From positions 4,843,339 to 4,907,338 of the forward strand of contig NZ_CP036292.1 in NCBI RefSeq assembly GCF_007751715.1: a stretch of 64,000 nt of DNA, given 5' to 3'. This DNA is from Rosistilla oblonga. GTDB lineage: Bacteria; Planctomycetota; Planctomycetia; Pirellulales; Pirellulaceae. Under the pieces are notes generated by a model. The model did not search any database, was not told where the DNA came from, and saw nothing but the letters and a program-made list of their open reading frames with translations. Numbering within the stretch: position 1 is the stretch's first letter; the number at the start of each line of letters is the position of its first letter. Below, piece by piece: positions 46,193 through 55,308 of the stretch. The position numbers and the translations under genes were made by a program.

Positions 46193-48538
46193 GTGAGCGC
46201 CCCGCTGCCGCGCGAGGAGGCGGAAAATTCGACGACAGTTCAGCAACAACTGCGACTGCGCACGTTGGCATGGATTGTGGTCGGGATGTTGGTGGCAACC
46301 TCGCCGGTGCTGCTGTACGCGATGTTGAATCTGCACAGCAACACCACGGACATGCACCAGTGGTTGCCCGAGGGACGCCCCGAGGTGCAGCGCTACCAAG
46401 AATTCATCCAAAGGTTCGGCGGCGACGAGATTGTTATTGTCAGCTGGCCCGGCTGCACCTTCAACGATCCGCGACTACCGCAACTGGCCGATGCCTTGCG
46501 CGATGCGATGGCGAAAGATCCGCAACCGATCTGGCACAGCGTGATCACGGGCCCCGACGCGATGCGCGAACTGATTCAAGGTCCCGCCAAGCTGCGGCCG
46601 GGGCAAGCGGCCGGGCGAATCGATAGGTTGTTGATCGGTCCCGACCGAAAGACGACAGCTGCGTTGATCGCGCTGACGCCCGCCGGCGGCGAACATCCAC
46701 ATCGAGTGATCGATTCGATCACTCAAATCGCCCGACAAACCTGCGATCTGTCGCGCGATCAATTGCGGATCACCGGCGGAGTCTACAAGGCATCGGTGAT
46801 CGATCACGCCACCGATCGATCGGTCCAACGCTGCATCCTGCCATCGGCACTGCTGACACTGATCGTCGTTTCGCTCCTGTTGCGAAGCGTGCGGCTGACC
46901 CTCGTCGTGCTGGTTGCGGCGGTCTTCTGCGCGATGATTGGTATCGCGATGATCCATTTCACCAGCAATGGGATCAACGCGATCTTGGTCGCCGTCCCCA
47001 CGCTGCTATATGTATTGACGGTCTCCGGCGCGGTTCACCTTGCGAACTACTACCGCGACGGACTGCACGAAGTCGGCCCCGACCAAGCTGGATTTCGCGC
47101 GGTCCAGGTTGGCTGGAGACCTTGCGCGCTCGCTTCGATTTCGACCGCGATCGGGATGGCCAGTCTCGTCGTCTCCGATCTATCGCCGATCCGGCACTTT
47201 GGCATCTATTCGGCGCTGGCCGTCGTGATCGGCTTCTTCGTATTGATGTCCGTCTTTGCGGCGACGCTTACGTTAAGCCCCTGCGTGAAGTCGCGACAAC
47301 CAACAGCCAACATGGTCGAGGTGAATCCTTGGTTGGACCTCGTGATCGCCAAAGTCTTAAAGCATCACAACCTACTGTTAGCCTGTGGGTTGATCGGACT
47401 GGCAACCGCCGGGTGGGGATTGAGTCGGACGACGACAACGGTCGACCTATTAAAAAGCTTCCGGCCGCACAGCGAATTGGTCCGCAACTATCGCTGGATC
47501 AACGACAACTTAGGACCGCAGGGTTCGCTGGAAATCGTGTTGCACTATGCCCCCGAGTCGACGCAGCGGACGATCGATCGGTTGCGGCAAGTTCACGTCA
47601 TCGAACAAGAAGCGATGAACGTCGATGGCGTCGCCGCGACAATCTCGGCACTCACCTTCGCACCGACGCTCCCCCGCCCCACCGGGATGCGTGGCATCGC
47701 AGCTCAAATTGCTTACGAATCGCAGTTCGTAGCGGCGAGGCAAAAAATCATTACCGAAGGCTGGTTGGCCGATTCCGCCGGCGGCGAATCTTGGCGAATC
47801 CACGCGAAGGTCTCCGACATCGATGGGCGGCCCTATGCGGAGGTGATCAACGATTTACGCCACCGAATCGAACCGCTGCTCCCACCCCAGCCCAACAATG
47901 TACGGCTGGAATTTACCGGCGGATCGCCACTGATCGACGAAGCGCAGGACGAACTGCTAGGCGACTTAACCAACAGCTTCCTGCTGGCCTTCGCAATTCT
48001 TGCCCCCGTGATGATGCTGATGCTACGCAGTTTCTGGGCCGGGCTGTTTGCGATGCTCCCCAACGTAGTCCCCGTCGTGACGGTGTTTGGCATGTTGGGA
48101 TGGCTGCAGATCCCGATCGGGCTGGGGACGATGCTGACCGCCAGCGTCGCATTGGGAATCGCTGTCGACGACACATTACATTTCCTCACCTGGTATGGCC
48201 GCGCGATCCGCCAGGGCAGTTCGCGAAACGAAGCGATCCGCACCGCGTTCCATCGCTGCGCAACCGCGATGGTTCAAACGACGCTGATCTGTTGCGTTGG
48301 AATGCTGGTGCTCGTCCCCGCCGAATTTGTTCCGACCAGCATGTTTGCCGTGATGATGATCATCCTGCTGCCCACGGCATTGGTTGGCGATTTGATTCTC
48401 TTGCCAGCTCTACTGGCCAGCCGATTAGGCAGCGTCTTCTTCCGACCATCCTCCGCCTCGCCGGAAACCAGCTTGCCCGCCGCAGGAAAACGGACCGACG
48501 GAACCGTTAAACAAAATGTTGACTCCCCGCAAAAGTAA
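46193..48538 (+). CDS. MMPL/RND-family transporter
   Basis: 781 residues. It has the RND layout: one helix at the start, a periplasmic domain (about 60-220), five helices (225-400), then a second half with a helix, a periplasmic domain (about 430-590) and five more helices. Like MMPL proteins it probably moves lipids or hopanoid-like compounds; the substrate is unknown. GVALGIAVDDTLHFL-type sequence (SVALGIAVDDTLHFLTW) holds the conserved aspartates. Start is the GTG at 46193; an adjacent ATG is out of frame. Confidence 0.87.
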   Translation: MSAPLPREEAENSTTVQQQLRLRTLAWIVVGMLVATSPVLLYAMLNLHSNTTDMHQWLPEGRPEVQRYQEFIQRFGGDEIVIVSWPGCTFNDPRLPQLADALRDAMAKDPQPIWHSVITGPDAMRELIQGPAKLRPGQAAGRIDRLLIGPDRKTTAALIALTPAGGEHPHRVIDSITQIARQTCDLSRDQLRITGGVYKASVIDHATDRSVQRCILPSALLTLIVVSLLLRSVRLTLVVLVAAVFCAMIGIAMIHFTSNGINAILVAVPTLLYVLTVSGAVHLANYYRDGLHEVGPDQAGFRAVQVGWRPCALASISTAIGMASLVVSDLSPIRHFGIYSALAVVIGFFVLMSVFAATLTLSPCVKSRQPTANMVEVNPWLDLVIAKVLKHHNLLLACGLIGLATAGWGLSRTTTTVDLLKSFRPHSELVRNYRWINDNLGPQGSLEIVLHYAPESTQRTIDRLRQVHVIEQEAMNVDGVAATISALTFAPTLPRPTGMRGIAAQIAYESQFVAARQKIITEGWLADSAGGESWRIHAKVSDIDGRPYAEVINDLRHRIEPLLPPQPNNVRLEFTGGSPLIDEAQDELLGDLTNSFLLAFAILAPVMMLMLRSFWAGLFAMLPNVVPVVTVFGMLGWLQIPIGLGTMLTASVALGIAVDDTLHFLTWYGRAIRQGSSRNEAIRTAFHRCATAMVQTTLICCVGMLVLVPAEFVPTSMFAVMMIILLPTALVGDLILLPALLASRLGSVFFRPSSASPETSLPAAGKRTDGTVKQNVDSPQK

Positions 48539-49032
48539 CCTATGTTACATAGGGAACGGCCGTGCCGGCGCGTTCAACCAGTCGTACCGAAGGGGCAACC
48601 ATGTGCAAAACGCTACCGATACTTCGCCGCACAAATTCAGCCGGTCGTTTGACCAGCTCTAACAAACGAATGCGTAGTTTTTTGCGGCAGAACTGCATTG
48701 CCGAGCATCCGGCAATCACGTGACAAGACTTCTGCTGACACCACTGTACTGCAGGTTACCAACGCGAGACGCGCGGCGCCGGGCAACGACAAGTTTCCCG
48801 TCAAAGCTTGCGATTCGCAGGCTCCAATCCAGCTGCCGTTGCGTCCGGTCTACAGGATCGTTACGTGTCGGCTCAACGGTTTACTATGCCGTCGGAAAGT
48901 CGCCTGATTCGATTCCCCAAAGTCCCGAAAAAGCAGTCCTTACCCATACGATTGTTCGCGGTGTTGTGATGACGTCGTTTTCCAGAAAGACCGAACTTTC
49001 GTTTCGCTAGATTCGTGCTAGGAATACCAAAA
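48539..49032. other. Gene-free upstream region
   Basis: 494 bp before the response regulator. At its left edge, CCTATGTTACATAGG (48539-48553) is a perfect 7-bp dyad that could be an operator. I see no tRNA or riboswitch. It probably holds the promoter of the two-component pair. Confidence 0.35.
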
Positions 49033-49419
49033 ATGATTTCCGTGTTAGTTGTCGATGACAGTAAATTTATGGCCAAGGTGCTGCAGACGGTACTGACGGA
49101 CATCGGCTTCGACGTCGTCGGCTTGGGAAGCGATGGCGACGAAGGTGTCAAGTTGTTCAAAGAACTCTCGCCCGACGTCACCTTGTTAGATGTCACCATG
49201 CCGAACATGGATGGACTGGAGTGCCTGACGGAAATCCGCGCGCACAGCCCCGAGGCGAATGTGATCATGCTGTCGGCATTGAAGGACGAAGAGATCGTTC
49301 GCAAATGCTTGGAAGCGGGAGCTGGTGCGTTTTTGGAGAAACCGATCCGCCGCCACTGCACCGAAGATCAGCAGCGTCTAATTTCCGCAGTCGAAAAAAC
49401 TATGGGGCACACGGTGTGA
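49033..49419 (+). CDS. CheY-like response regulator
   Basis: 128 residues, a stand-alone receiver domain. VVDDSKFMAKVL holds the acidic pair, the phospho-accepting aspartate is in VTLLDVTMPNMDG, and the conserved threonine/serine and lysine are in MLSALKDEE and FLEKPI. No output domain. The next gene's GTG overlaps its stop, so it is the partner of the CheX-kinase fusion. By analogy it works in chemotaxis-like or phosphorelay signalling. Confidence 0.92.
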   Translation: MISVLVVDDSKFMAKVLQTVLTDIGFDVVGLGSDGDEGVKLFKELSPDVTLLDVTMPNMDGLECLTEIRAHSPEANVIMLSALKDEEIVRKCLEAGAGAFLEKPIRRHCTEDQQRLISAVEKTMGHTV

Positions 49420-50858
49420 ACGACACAAAACATCTATCCGACCATGCGCAAACATATGAAGAGATTGCCGAACGCGTCTTCTTCGAGATGTTTGGTATTT
49501 CAACGCTCGACCGTTCCGACGTCATCGAATCCAACTCGCTAAAAACGACGAAGAACTTCATCGTTTCGATCTACTACACGGGGACCGTGTTTGGTGAATA
49601 TGTCATCGCGATGGACGAATCGACGGCGCAGCGAGTTATCGGTTTGGAGGGGTCGCTGTTCGAACAGACGCAGGACGAAGTTCGCGAGATGATCTGCGAT
49701 GCGATTTCGGAAACGTTGAACACGATCGTCGGCGAAGCGATTGTGCAACTGCAGGAAACGCATGCAAAACTGACCGTCACCGCACCTCGCGTCTACTTCG
49801 GTGAGATTCGTTACCCGCAGTTCCGTACGCGCAGCGTCACGATGCAGACTCAGGTGGGCGAAATCGAGTGCTACTTCTGCTTGGATTCGATGCGATTGGA
49901 CCTCGCTACTTCCTACGATGAAGCGATGGAGAGCTTGGTCGAGATCAACAGCAAATTGAAAGCTGCCAATCGTCATCTGGCAGAACAACAAGCGCAGTTG
50001 GTCCATTCCGAGAAGATGGCGTCGATCGGAATCTTGGCCTCGGGCGTAGCCCACGAAATCAATAACCCCTTGTTTTTTGTCGACACCAATTTGAATGCGT
50101 TGTGTGAATATGTGCATGTCATCGAATCGACAATCTCCGATTACGAACGGTTGTGCGCAACGCTGTTGGATTGCAATGCGCCGGTGATTGGTTCGGATGG
50201 GAATGAGTTGAGTCTTCTCGATGGCAAAGCTCCCACCAGCAAGCAGCACCGCGACATCCGATACGTACTGAACGATACCAAGGTGTTGGTCAGCGAATCG
50301 CGTGACGGCGTGATTCGCATCAAAGACATTGTCAAAAGCCTAAAAGACTTTTCGAATCTCGATCGGGGTGGCATCGTCGATGCAGACCTCAACGCGATCG
50401 TGATGAACGCTGTCAAAATGCTTCAAACGACGTTGGGCGATACCGACAAGATCGAATTTCAGCTGGGTGAACTAGCAACGATGGCTTGCAACGTCGGCGA
50501 GATCGCTCAAGTTTGTTCGATCGTGATTCTCAACGCGGTACAAGCGACGCCCAACGACGGCAAGGTCTTTGTCTCGACCAACGGCGACGAGGACGAATCG
50601 TGCCTAATCGTCAACGACACCGGATCGGGCATCTCTGCGGAAGACTTGGCTCAGATCTTCGATCCATTCTTCACGACGAAGGCCGAGGGCGAGGGAACCG
50701 GATTGGGATTGTCGATCGCGTACGGCATCGTTCGCACCCACGGCGGTACGATCAACGTCGAAAGCGAACTCGGCGTGGGAACCAAGGTGATCGTCCGCTT
50801 GCCGAACGAAAGCGTTCAGGAAGAACTGGACGAAGCCGAATGCGATGCCTTCATCTGA
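49416..50858 (+). CDS. CheX-like phosphatase domain fused to histidine kinase
   Basis: About 480 residues. The N-terminal 150 residues look like CheX/CheC: GEYVIAMDESTAQRVIG and EMICDAISETLNTIVGEA, with the E-x2-N catalytic pattern. A coiled coil (ESLVEINSKLKAANRHLAEQ) leads into the H-box ASGVAHEINNPL and the ATPase domain (NDTGSGISAEDLAQIFDPFF, GTGLGLSIAYGI). No membrane helix, so cytoplasmic. The GTG overlaps the response regulator stop by 4 bp. The fusion implies that one protein both phosphorylates and dephosphorylates its partner. Confidence 0.85.
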   Translation: MNDTKHLSDHAQTYEEIAERVFFEMFGISTLDRSDVIESNSLKTTKNFIVSIYYTGTVFGEYVIAMDESTAQRVIGLEGSLFEQTQDEVREMICDAISETLNTIVGEAIVQLQETHAKLTVTAPRVYFGEIRYPQFRTRSVTMQTQVGEIECYFCLDSMRLDLATSYDEAMESLVEINSKLKAANRHLAEQQAQLVHSEKMASIGILASGVAHEINNPLFFVDTNLNALCEYVHVIESTISDYERLCATLLDCNAPVIGSDGNELSLLDGKAPTSKQHRDIRYVLNDTKVLVSESRDGVIRIKDIVKSLKDFSNLDRGGIVDADLNAIVMNAVKMLQTTLGDTDKIEFQLGELATMACNVGEIAQVCSIVILNAVQATPNDGKVFVSTNGDEDESCLIVNDTGSGISAEDLAQIFDPFFTTKAEGEGTGLGLSIAYGIVRTHGGTINVESELGVGTKVIVRLPNESVQEELDEAECDAFI

Positions 50859-50900
50859 CATCGCCTTGACGTTTCGTGAGCGACCCGTGGTGCAATTCCG

Positions 50901-52673
50901 TTAGTGGCTGTGCCGCAGCGGTTCGTCGCCCAGGTTGCGGTAGGCGGTTGCGAAATCGAGGCACGCCCCGTCGGACAATTGCCCGGTGTAGGTTCGGGAA
51001 AGTTCCTCCCACGGCGATCCGTTGATCAATTCAGGCGGCTGGTAAGCGTCTCGCCGGGCATGCAGTTCGTGTTCGCTGATCAATAGCTCGACGCGGCTGT
51101 TGTTCAAATCGAACCGGATCATGTCGCCGGTTTCCAATAACGCCAGGTTTCCACCGGCCAAAGATTCCGGCGAAGCATTCAAGATCGATGGACTCGACGA
51201 AGTTCCGCTCTGGCGGCCATCGCCCATCGTTGGCAATTCGGAAATCCCCGCCGCGATCATCTCGTCCGGCGGCTGCATGTTGACGACTTCCGCCGATCCG
51301 GGATACCCGATCGGTCCGCATCCGCGGATCACCAGGATGCATGAGTCGTCGATCATCAGAGCAGCATCGTTGATCCGGTCGTGATAATCTTCGGGCCCTT
51401 CGAAAACGATCGCTCGCGCGTCGAAGCAGTTTTCATTACCGGGTTCGCACAGATAACGCTTGCGGAACTTGGCGCTGATACCACTGGTCTTCATCAATGC
51501 CGCGTCGAACAGATTCCCCGACAAGACCATGAACCCGGCCTGAGGCATCAACGGACTTTCGAACGGCATGATCACTTGGCGGTCCAGCGATTCACGCCCC
51601 GAAATGTTTTTGGCGACCGATTTTCCGGAGACTGTTTTGCAGTCGCCATGAATCCGGCCAGCCTGCAGCAGTTCATGCATCACGGCAGGAACGGCGCCGG
51701 CGCGATGAAAGCCTTCGCCCAAGAAGTCGCCTGTCGGTTGGCAGTTGACCAGCAGCGGGATCTCATATCCGATCTCTTGCCAGTCTTCGACGACCATCTC
51801 CACACCCATGTGCTTGGCGATCGCTTGGATGTGCGGCGGCGCATTGGTCGAACCGCCGATCGCCGAATTGACGACGACGACGTTCTCAAACGCTTCGCGC
51901 GTCATGATCTCGCTGGGCCGCAGATCTTCATGAACCATTTCGACGATTCTTCTGCCGGTCTGATACGCCATCTGGCCGCGCTGCCGAAACGGAGCGGGGA
52001 TTCCCGCGCATCCGGGCAACGACATGCCAAGGGCTTCGGCGAGACAGTTCATCGTCAACGCGGTCCCCATCGTATTGCAGTGCCCCGGGCTGAGCGTGGT
52101 CGATTCGAGCATCATCATGAAGCCGTCGTAATCGATCTCGCCAGCGGCCAATCGCTTCCGCGCTTCCCAGATCACCGTGCCGGCGCCGGCCAGTCGACCG
52201 TCCAGATAGCTGTCGACCATCGGTCCGCCGGAGAGGACGATCGACGGAAGGTTGACGGTCGCAGCGGCCATCAATGCGGCGGGAGTCGTCTTGTCGCAAC
52301 CGGTCGTCAAAACGATGCCGTCGAAGGGATAGCCGCGCATGATTTCAACCAAGCCGAGGTAGGCGAGGTTGCGATCGAGTCCCGACGTCGGACGTCGGCA
52401 ACTCTCTTGAATCGGATGCATCGGAAAGACAAACGGGATTCCTCCGGCATCGCGGATTCCGTCGCGAGCGCGTTCGGCGGTCTGCAGATGGATCCGATTG
52501 CAGGGAGAGATGTCGCTGCCGGTTTGAGCGATTCCGATCAACGGACGACCGGATTGCAGTTCGTCGCGAGTCAGCCCGTAATTGAGATAACGCTCCAGAT
52601 AAAGCGCCGTAATTTTGGGATCGCTGAGGTTGTTGAACCAGTCTTCGCTGCGCAAACGCTTCTTGTCGTCCAT
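50901..52673 (-). CDS. IlvD/Edd-family dehydratase (sugar-acid type)
   Basis: 590 residues, iron-sulfur dehydratase. GIAQTGSDISPCN, TTGCDKTTPAALMAA and SPGHCNTMGTA carry the cluster cysteines; SAIGGSTNAP and CGPIGYPGSAEVVN are family blocks. The sequence is closer to arabonate/xylonate-type sugar-acid dehydratases than to true IlvD by its GYPFDGIVLTT and length. It would make a 2-keto-3-deoxy sugar acid. It is on the BMC strand but separated from that operon by a repeat block. Confidence 0.85.
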   Translation of the reverse strand: MDDKKRLRSEDWFNNLSDPKITALYLERYLNYGLTRDELQSGRPLIGIAQTGSDISPCNRIHLQTAERARDGIRDAGGIPFVFPMHPIQESCRRPTSGLDRNLAYLGLVEIMRGYPFDGIVLTTGCDKTTPAALMAAATVNLPSIVLSGGPMVDSYLDGRLAGAGTVIWEARKRLAAGEIDYDGFMMMLESTTLSPGHCNTMGTALTMNCLAEALGMSLPGCAGIPAPFRQRGQMAYQTGRRIVEMVHEDLRPSEIMTREAFENVVVVNSAIGGSTNAPPHIQAIAKHMGVEMVVEDWQEIGYEIPLLVNCQPTGDFLGEGFHRAGAVPAVMHELLQAGRIHGDCKTVSGKSVAKNISGRESLDRQVIMPFESPLMPQAGFMVLSGNLFDAALMKTSGISAKFRKRYLCEPGNENCFDARAIVFEGPEDYHDRINDAALMIDDSCILVIRGCGPIGYPGSAEVVNMQPPDEMIAAGISELPTMGDGRQSGTSSSPSILNASPESLAGGNLALLETGDMIRFDLNNSRVELLISEHELHARRDAYQPPELINGSPWEELSRTYTGQLSDGACLDFATAYRNLGDEPLRHSH

Positions 52674-52772
52674 CGTCGGTCCGCCGTTGAGTTGTGGAAC
52701 GCCGGCCCGAAATCACGAGGCCGACGCATCGGCCTCAATATACAAGAAATCGCCCCCGCTCGCTCCGTCCGA

Positions 52773-52845
52773 AATACCAGCACGAAGCGCAAGCGAGTGA
52801 TTCCAGAAATGTCGGTGGATCACTCGCTTGCGCTTCGTGCTAGTA
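52773..52845. repeat. TSTKRKRV-type palindromic repeat, copy 1
   Basis: The arms CAGCACGAAGCGCAAGCGAGTGA and TCACTCGCTTGCGCTTCGTGCTAG are near-perfect complements, with a short ATTCCAGAAATGTCGG centre. I recall this as the planctomycete interspersed repeat that is often mis-annotated as a short basic protein. Confidence 0.85.
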
Positions 52846-52861
52846 AGCCATGCCGAGCGCA

Positions 52862-52918
52862 CTTTCGCGGAGCGAAAGGCGACCAACGCCGCGAGTGTCG
52901 TCTTTCGCTCCGCGAAAG
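52862..52918. repeat. Inverted repeat between the two palindromes
   Basis: The arms CTTTCGCGGAGCGAAAG (52862-52878) and CTTTCGCTCCGCGAAAG (52902-52918) are perfect 17-base complements around a 23-base spacer. Each arm is itself partly self-complementary. A related single arm occurs at 57797. Confidence 0.8.
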
Positions 52919-52942
52919 AACGCTTCATAATTAGGGGCGAGA

Positions 52943-53016
52943 AATACCAGCACGAAGCGCACGCGAGTGATTCCAGAAATGTCGGGGGAATCACTCGCTT
53001 GCGCTTCGTGCTAGTA
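52943..53016. repeat. TSTKRKRV-type palindromic repeat, copy 2
   Basis: Same unit as copy 1, starting AATACCAGCACGAAGCGC; one arm carries an A-to-C-type change (GCACGCGAG for GCAAGCGAG). It ends 22 bp from the dehydrogenase stop, so it could act as an end structure for BMC-operon transcripts. Confidence 0.85.
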
Positions 53017-53038
53017 AATGACGAAGGGAACCGGGCTG

Positions 53039-53974
53039 CTAACCTACGCGGTTCAGGACAACTTCCAAGGTTTTGCGAAGCGCCGCACCGCTGGCTCGCA
53101 GACCTTGAACTTCCTTTGGCCACAGATCGATCTCGTGGCGATCGACCACGCCGCAACGGCCGACAACCGTCGGGACGCTCAGGGCGACGTCGCGGATTCC
53201 GTAACATCCCTCTTGGATGCTACTGACCGGCAGAACCTTTTGCGAGTTCAAGGCGATCGATTCGATCACGTCGCGAATCGCGATGCCGACGGCAAAGCCA
53301 GCTCCGCCCTTGCGCTTGATCACTTCGGCGCCGCTTCCCTTGGTTCGCGTGAACAATTGGTTCGCCAGGTTTGGATTCCAACCTGGGTATTTGTCCAATG
53401 GCAGGCCGGCGATCGTGGCACTCGACCAGATCGGCACCATGCTGTCGCCATGCTCTCCCAAAATCAACGCCTTCGTCTGCGTTGGCGGTGCTTTCAGTTC
53501 TGACGAGATCAGGCAGCAGAAACGGATCGTATCGAGCTGAGTTCCCAGACCGATCACTTTCTGCTTCGGCAAGCCCAAGCGATGAGCCGCGACGTAGGTC
53601 AGGATGTCGACGGGATTCGAGACGACGACGACGATCGCGCCCTCCTTCAATCCGGCCGCTTTGATCTGGTCCAAGATCGAAACAAACAGGTCGGTGTTGC
53701 GGTTGATCAAGTCCAACCGCGATTCGTCGGGCTTGCGACGCAGGCCGGCGGTGATGCAGATCACATCGCTCGACGGAATGTGTTCGTAGCCGCCACCAAC
53801 GATCACTTGATCGGCGACGCTAGGAGCACCGTGAGCCATGTCAAGTGCTTGGCCAACGGCCAGTTCGGCGTTGACATCCAGCAAGGCGATCTCGCGGACG
53901 ATGCCGCCGCACTGCAGCGCGTAGCCCGCACAGGATCCAACCAAACCGCCGCCGCCAATAATCGATACTTTCAT
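53039..53974 (-). CDS. Malate/lactate dehydrogenase in BMC locus
   Basis: 311 residues. The NAD loop is IGGGGLVGSCAGYA with the acidic residue LLDVN; the catalytic histidine is in GEHGDSMVP. The substrate loop reads AGLRRKPDESR: arginine at the position where lactate dehydrogenases have glutamine, which points to malate or another dicarboxylate. Family precedent in planctomycete BMC loci is listed as lactate/malate dehydrogenase. It has no obvious encapsulation helix. Last gene of the dense BMC run. Confidence 0.87.
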   Translation of the reverse strand: MKVSIIGGGGLVGSCAGYALQCGGIVREIALLDVNAELAVGQALDMAHGAPSVADQVIVGGGYEHIPSSDVICITAGLRRKPDESRLDLINRNTDLFVSILDQIKAAGLKEGAIVVVVSNPVDILTYVAAHRLGLPKQKVIGLGTQLDTIRFCCLISSELKAPPTQTKALILGEHGDSMVPIWSSATIAGLPLDKYPGWNPNLANQLFTRTKGSGAEVIKRKGGAGFAVGIAIRDVIESIALNSQKVLPVSSIQEGCYGIRDVALSVPTVVGRCGVVDRHEIDLWPKEVQGLRASGAALRKTLEVVLNRVG

Positions 53975-54076
53975 AATTCTTTCACCGTTCTGCGGGACGC
54001 AAGGTTTGCGTCCGTTGGAGTTTCTGTTGTGTCGTTCTTGTCGTGTTAAGTGTCTCGGTTCGTCGCTGCGTCGCGA

Positions 54077-54949
54077 TTAGGCTTTGCCCATCTGACGCAT
54101 GACTTCGGCGGTGATCAGTTTCACCAATTGTTCTTCGTCGACGTTCTTGCCAGCGGCTGCCGCAGGGGCTGCACCACCGGCCATGCTGCCAGCTGCGGGT
54201 GGGGCGTCGAAGGCGCGACGCGCCACGCCGTTGGCTTCCCAGCTGTCGCGGAAGACATCGTTGGCGCAGATGTCACAGTTTTCGAACTCCTTGGTCAAAC
54301 GCGGGTCGGTGAACCCCCATTTGTCTTTCAGTTCCAACAGTTCGCGCGACTTGTCGCCACTGAGGTATTGCACGTGTCCCAGCTGACGCGACAGCAACAG
54401 GATGCGGCAGTAGGCGTCCAAGATCTCGCTCCACCAGTAAGCGCGTTCGACGTTTTCGCCGAAGCTGACGGTGCCGTGGTTGGCCAGGATGATCACGTTA
54501 CTTTTGTGGATGTACGGGATCACGGTATCGGCAAACGCTTGACCGCCGGGAGTCTCGTATTTGGTGATCGGCACGTCGCCCAAGAAGACTTCGACTTCGG
54601 GCAGCACGCATTGTGGGATCGGTTCGCGAGCGACGGCAAACGCGGTGGCGTGTGGCGGATGGCAATGCACCACGCTCTTCAGTTCGGGGCGTTGCTTGTA
54701 GATCTCCAAGTGCAACAGGGCCTCGCTGCTGCGCTTCTTGTTGCCGCTCAACTGCTTGCCGGTCATGTCGACAACGCTGATGTCCTCGGGCTTCAAATAA
54801 CCTTTGCAATGCATGGTCGGCGTGCACAGGACTTCGTTTTCGCTGACGCGGACGGTGATGTTCCCGTCGTTTGCAGCGGCGAAACCCTTGGCGTAAATCC
54901 GCTTTCCAATTTCGCAGATGTCTTGTTTGATTTTGTGAATGTTTTGCAT
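54077..54949 (-). CDS. Class II aldolase (fuculose/rhamnulose-phosphate type), BMC cargo
   Basis: About 290 residues. NDGNITVRVSENEVLCTP, the zinc histidines in HCHPPHATAF, the acidic residue in LPEVEVFL and LANHGTVSFG are the class II aldolase/FucA pattern. A Gly/Ala linker precedes a C-terminal amphipathic helix, EEQLVKLITAEVMRQM, of the encapsulation-peptide type. It should cleave L-fuculose- or L-rhamnulose-1-phosphate to DHAP and lactaldehyde inside the shell. I chose the ATG at 54949. Confidence 0.9.
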   Translation of the reverse strand: MQNIHKIKQDICEIGKRIYAKGFAAANDGNITVRVSENEVLCTPTMHCKGYLKPEDISVVDMTGKQLSGNKKRSSEALLHLEIYKQRPELKSVVHCHPPHATAFAVAREPIPQCVLPEVEVFLGDVPITKYETPGGQAFADTVIPYIHKSNVIILANHGTVSFGENVERAYWWSEILDAYCRILLLSRQLGHVQYLSGDKSRELLELKDKWGFTDPRLTKEFENCDICANDVFRDSWEANGVARRAFDAPPAAGSMAGGAAPAAAAGKNVDEEQLVKLITAEVMRQMGKA

Positions 54950-55001
54950 GCTGGTCTTTGAAGGTTGCAGGGTGTGAGTGCTTGGCTTCGGAGAAGTCAC
55001 G

Positions 55002-55286
55002 CTATTGGAGGTCGATATGGTCTAGGATCGCCGCGTTGTAAGCGTCGATGCATTTGATTTGCGGTTGGAAGGGTTGAGCCGCTTCGGGGCCCTCGGCCAA
55101 AGCGATTAGATCGCCATTGCCCGCTCCCAATTCGTCCCAGGTCACCAACAGTTCGGAGCCGCTGAAGTCGTCGCTGTCGATCTGCGCGATGTCGTCGACT
55201 GGCAACACGCATCGCAGCCGCGAACCGGCCATGGCCGGATGACATCGGCTGAGCGTTACGCTTCCAATCACTTTGGCGATTCGCAT
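55002..55286 (-). CDS. BMC-P shell vertex protein
   Basis: 94 residues, EutN/CcmL fold. MRIAKVIGSVTLSRCHPAMA then WDELGAGNGDLIALAEG and CIDAYNAAILDHID are the pentamer pattern. Pentamers cap the vertices of the polyhedral shell. The first of three BMC-P genes by position, it is 52 bp upstream of the aldolase. Confidence 0.92.
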   Translation of the reverse strand: MRIAKVIGSVTLSRCHPAMAGSRLRCVLPVDDIAQIDSDDFSGSELLVTWDELGAGNGDLIALAEGPEAAQPFQPQIKCIDAYNAAILDHIDLQ

Positions 55287-55308
55287 CGGTCTTCCGTGGA
55301 CGGGGTTT

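Noticed and set aside
51381-52934. 517-residue frame antisense to the dehydratase, ending in a TSTKRKRV-type segment
   Set aside because: Antisense shadow; the TSTKRKRV part is translated palindromic repeat, not protein.
52773-53016. CRISPR array
   Set aside because: Only two palindromic copies, with a large structured interval between them, no unique spacers of constant length and no cas genes.
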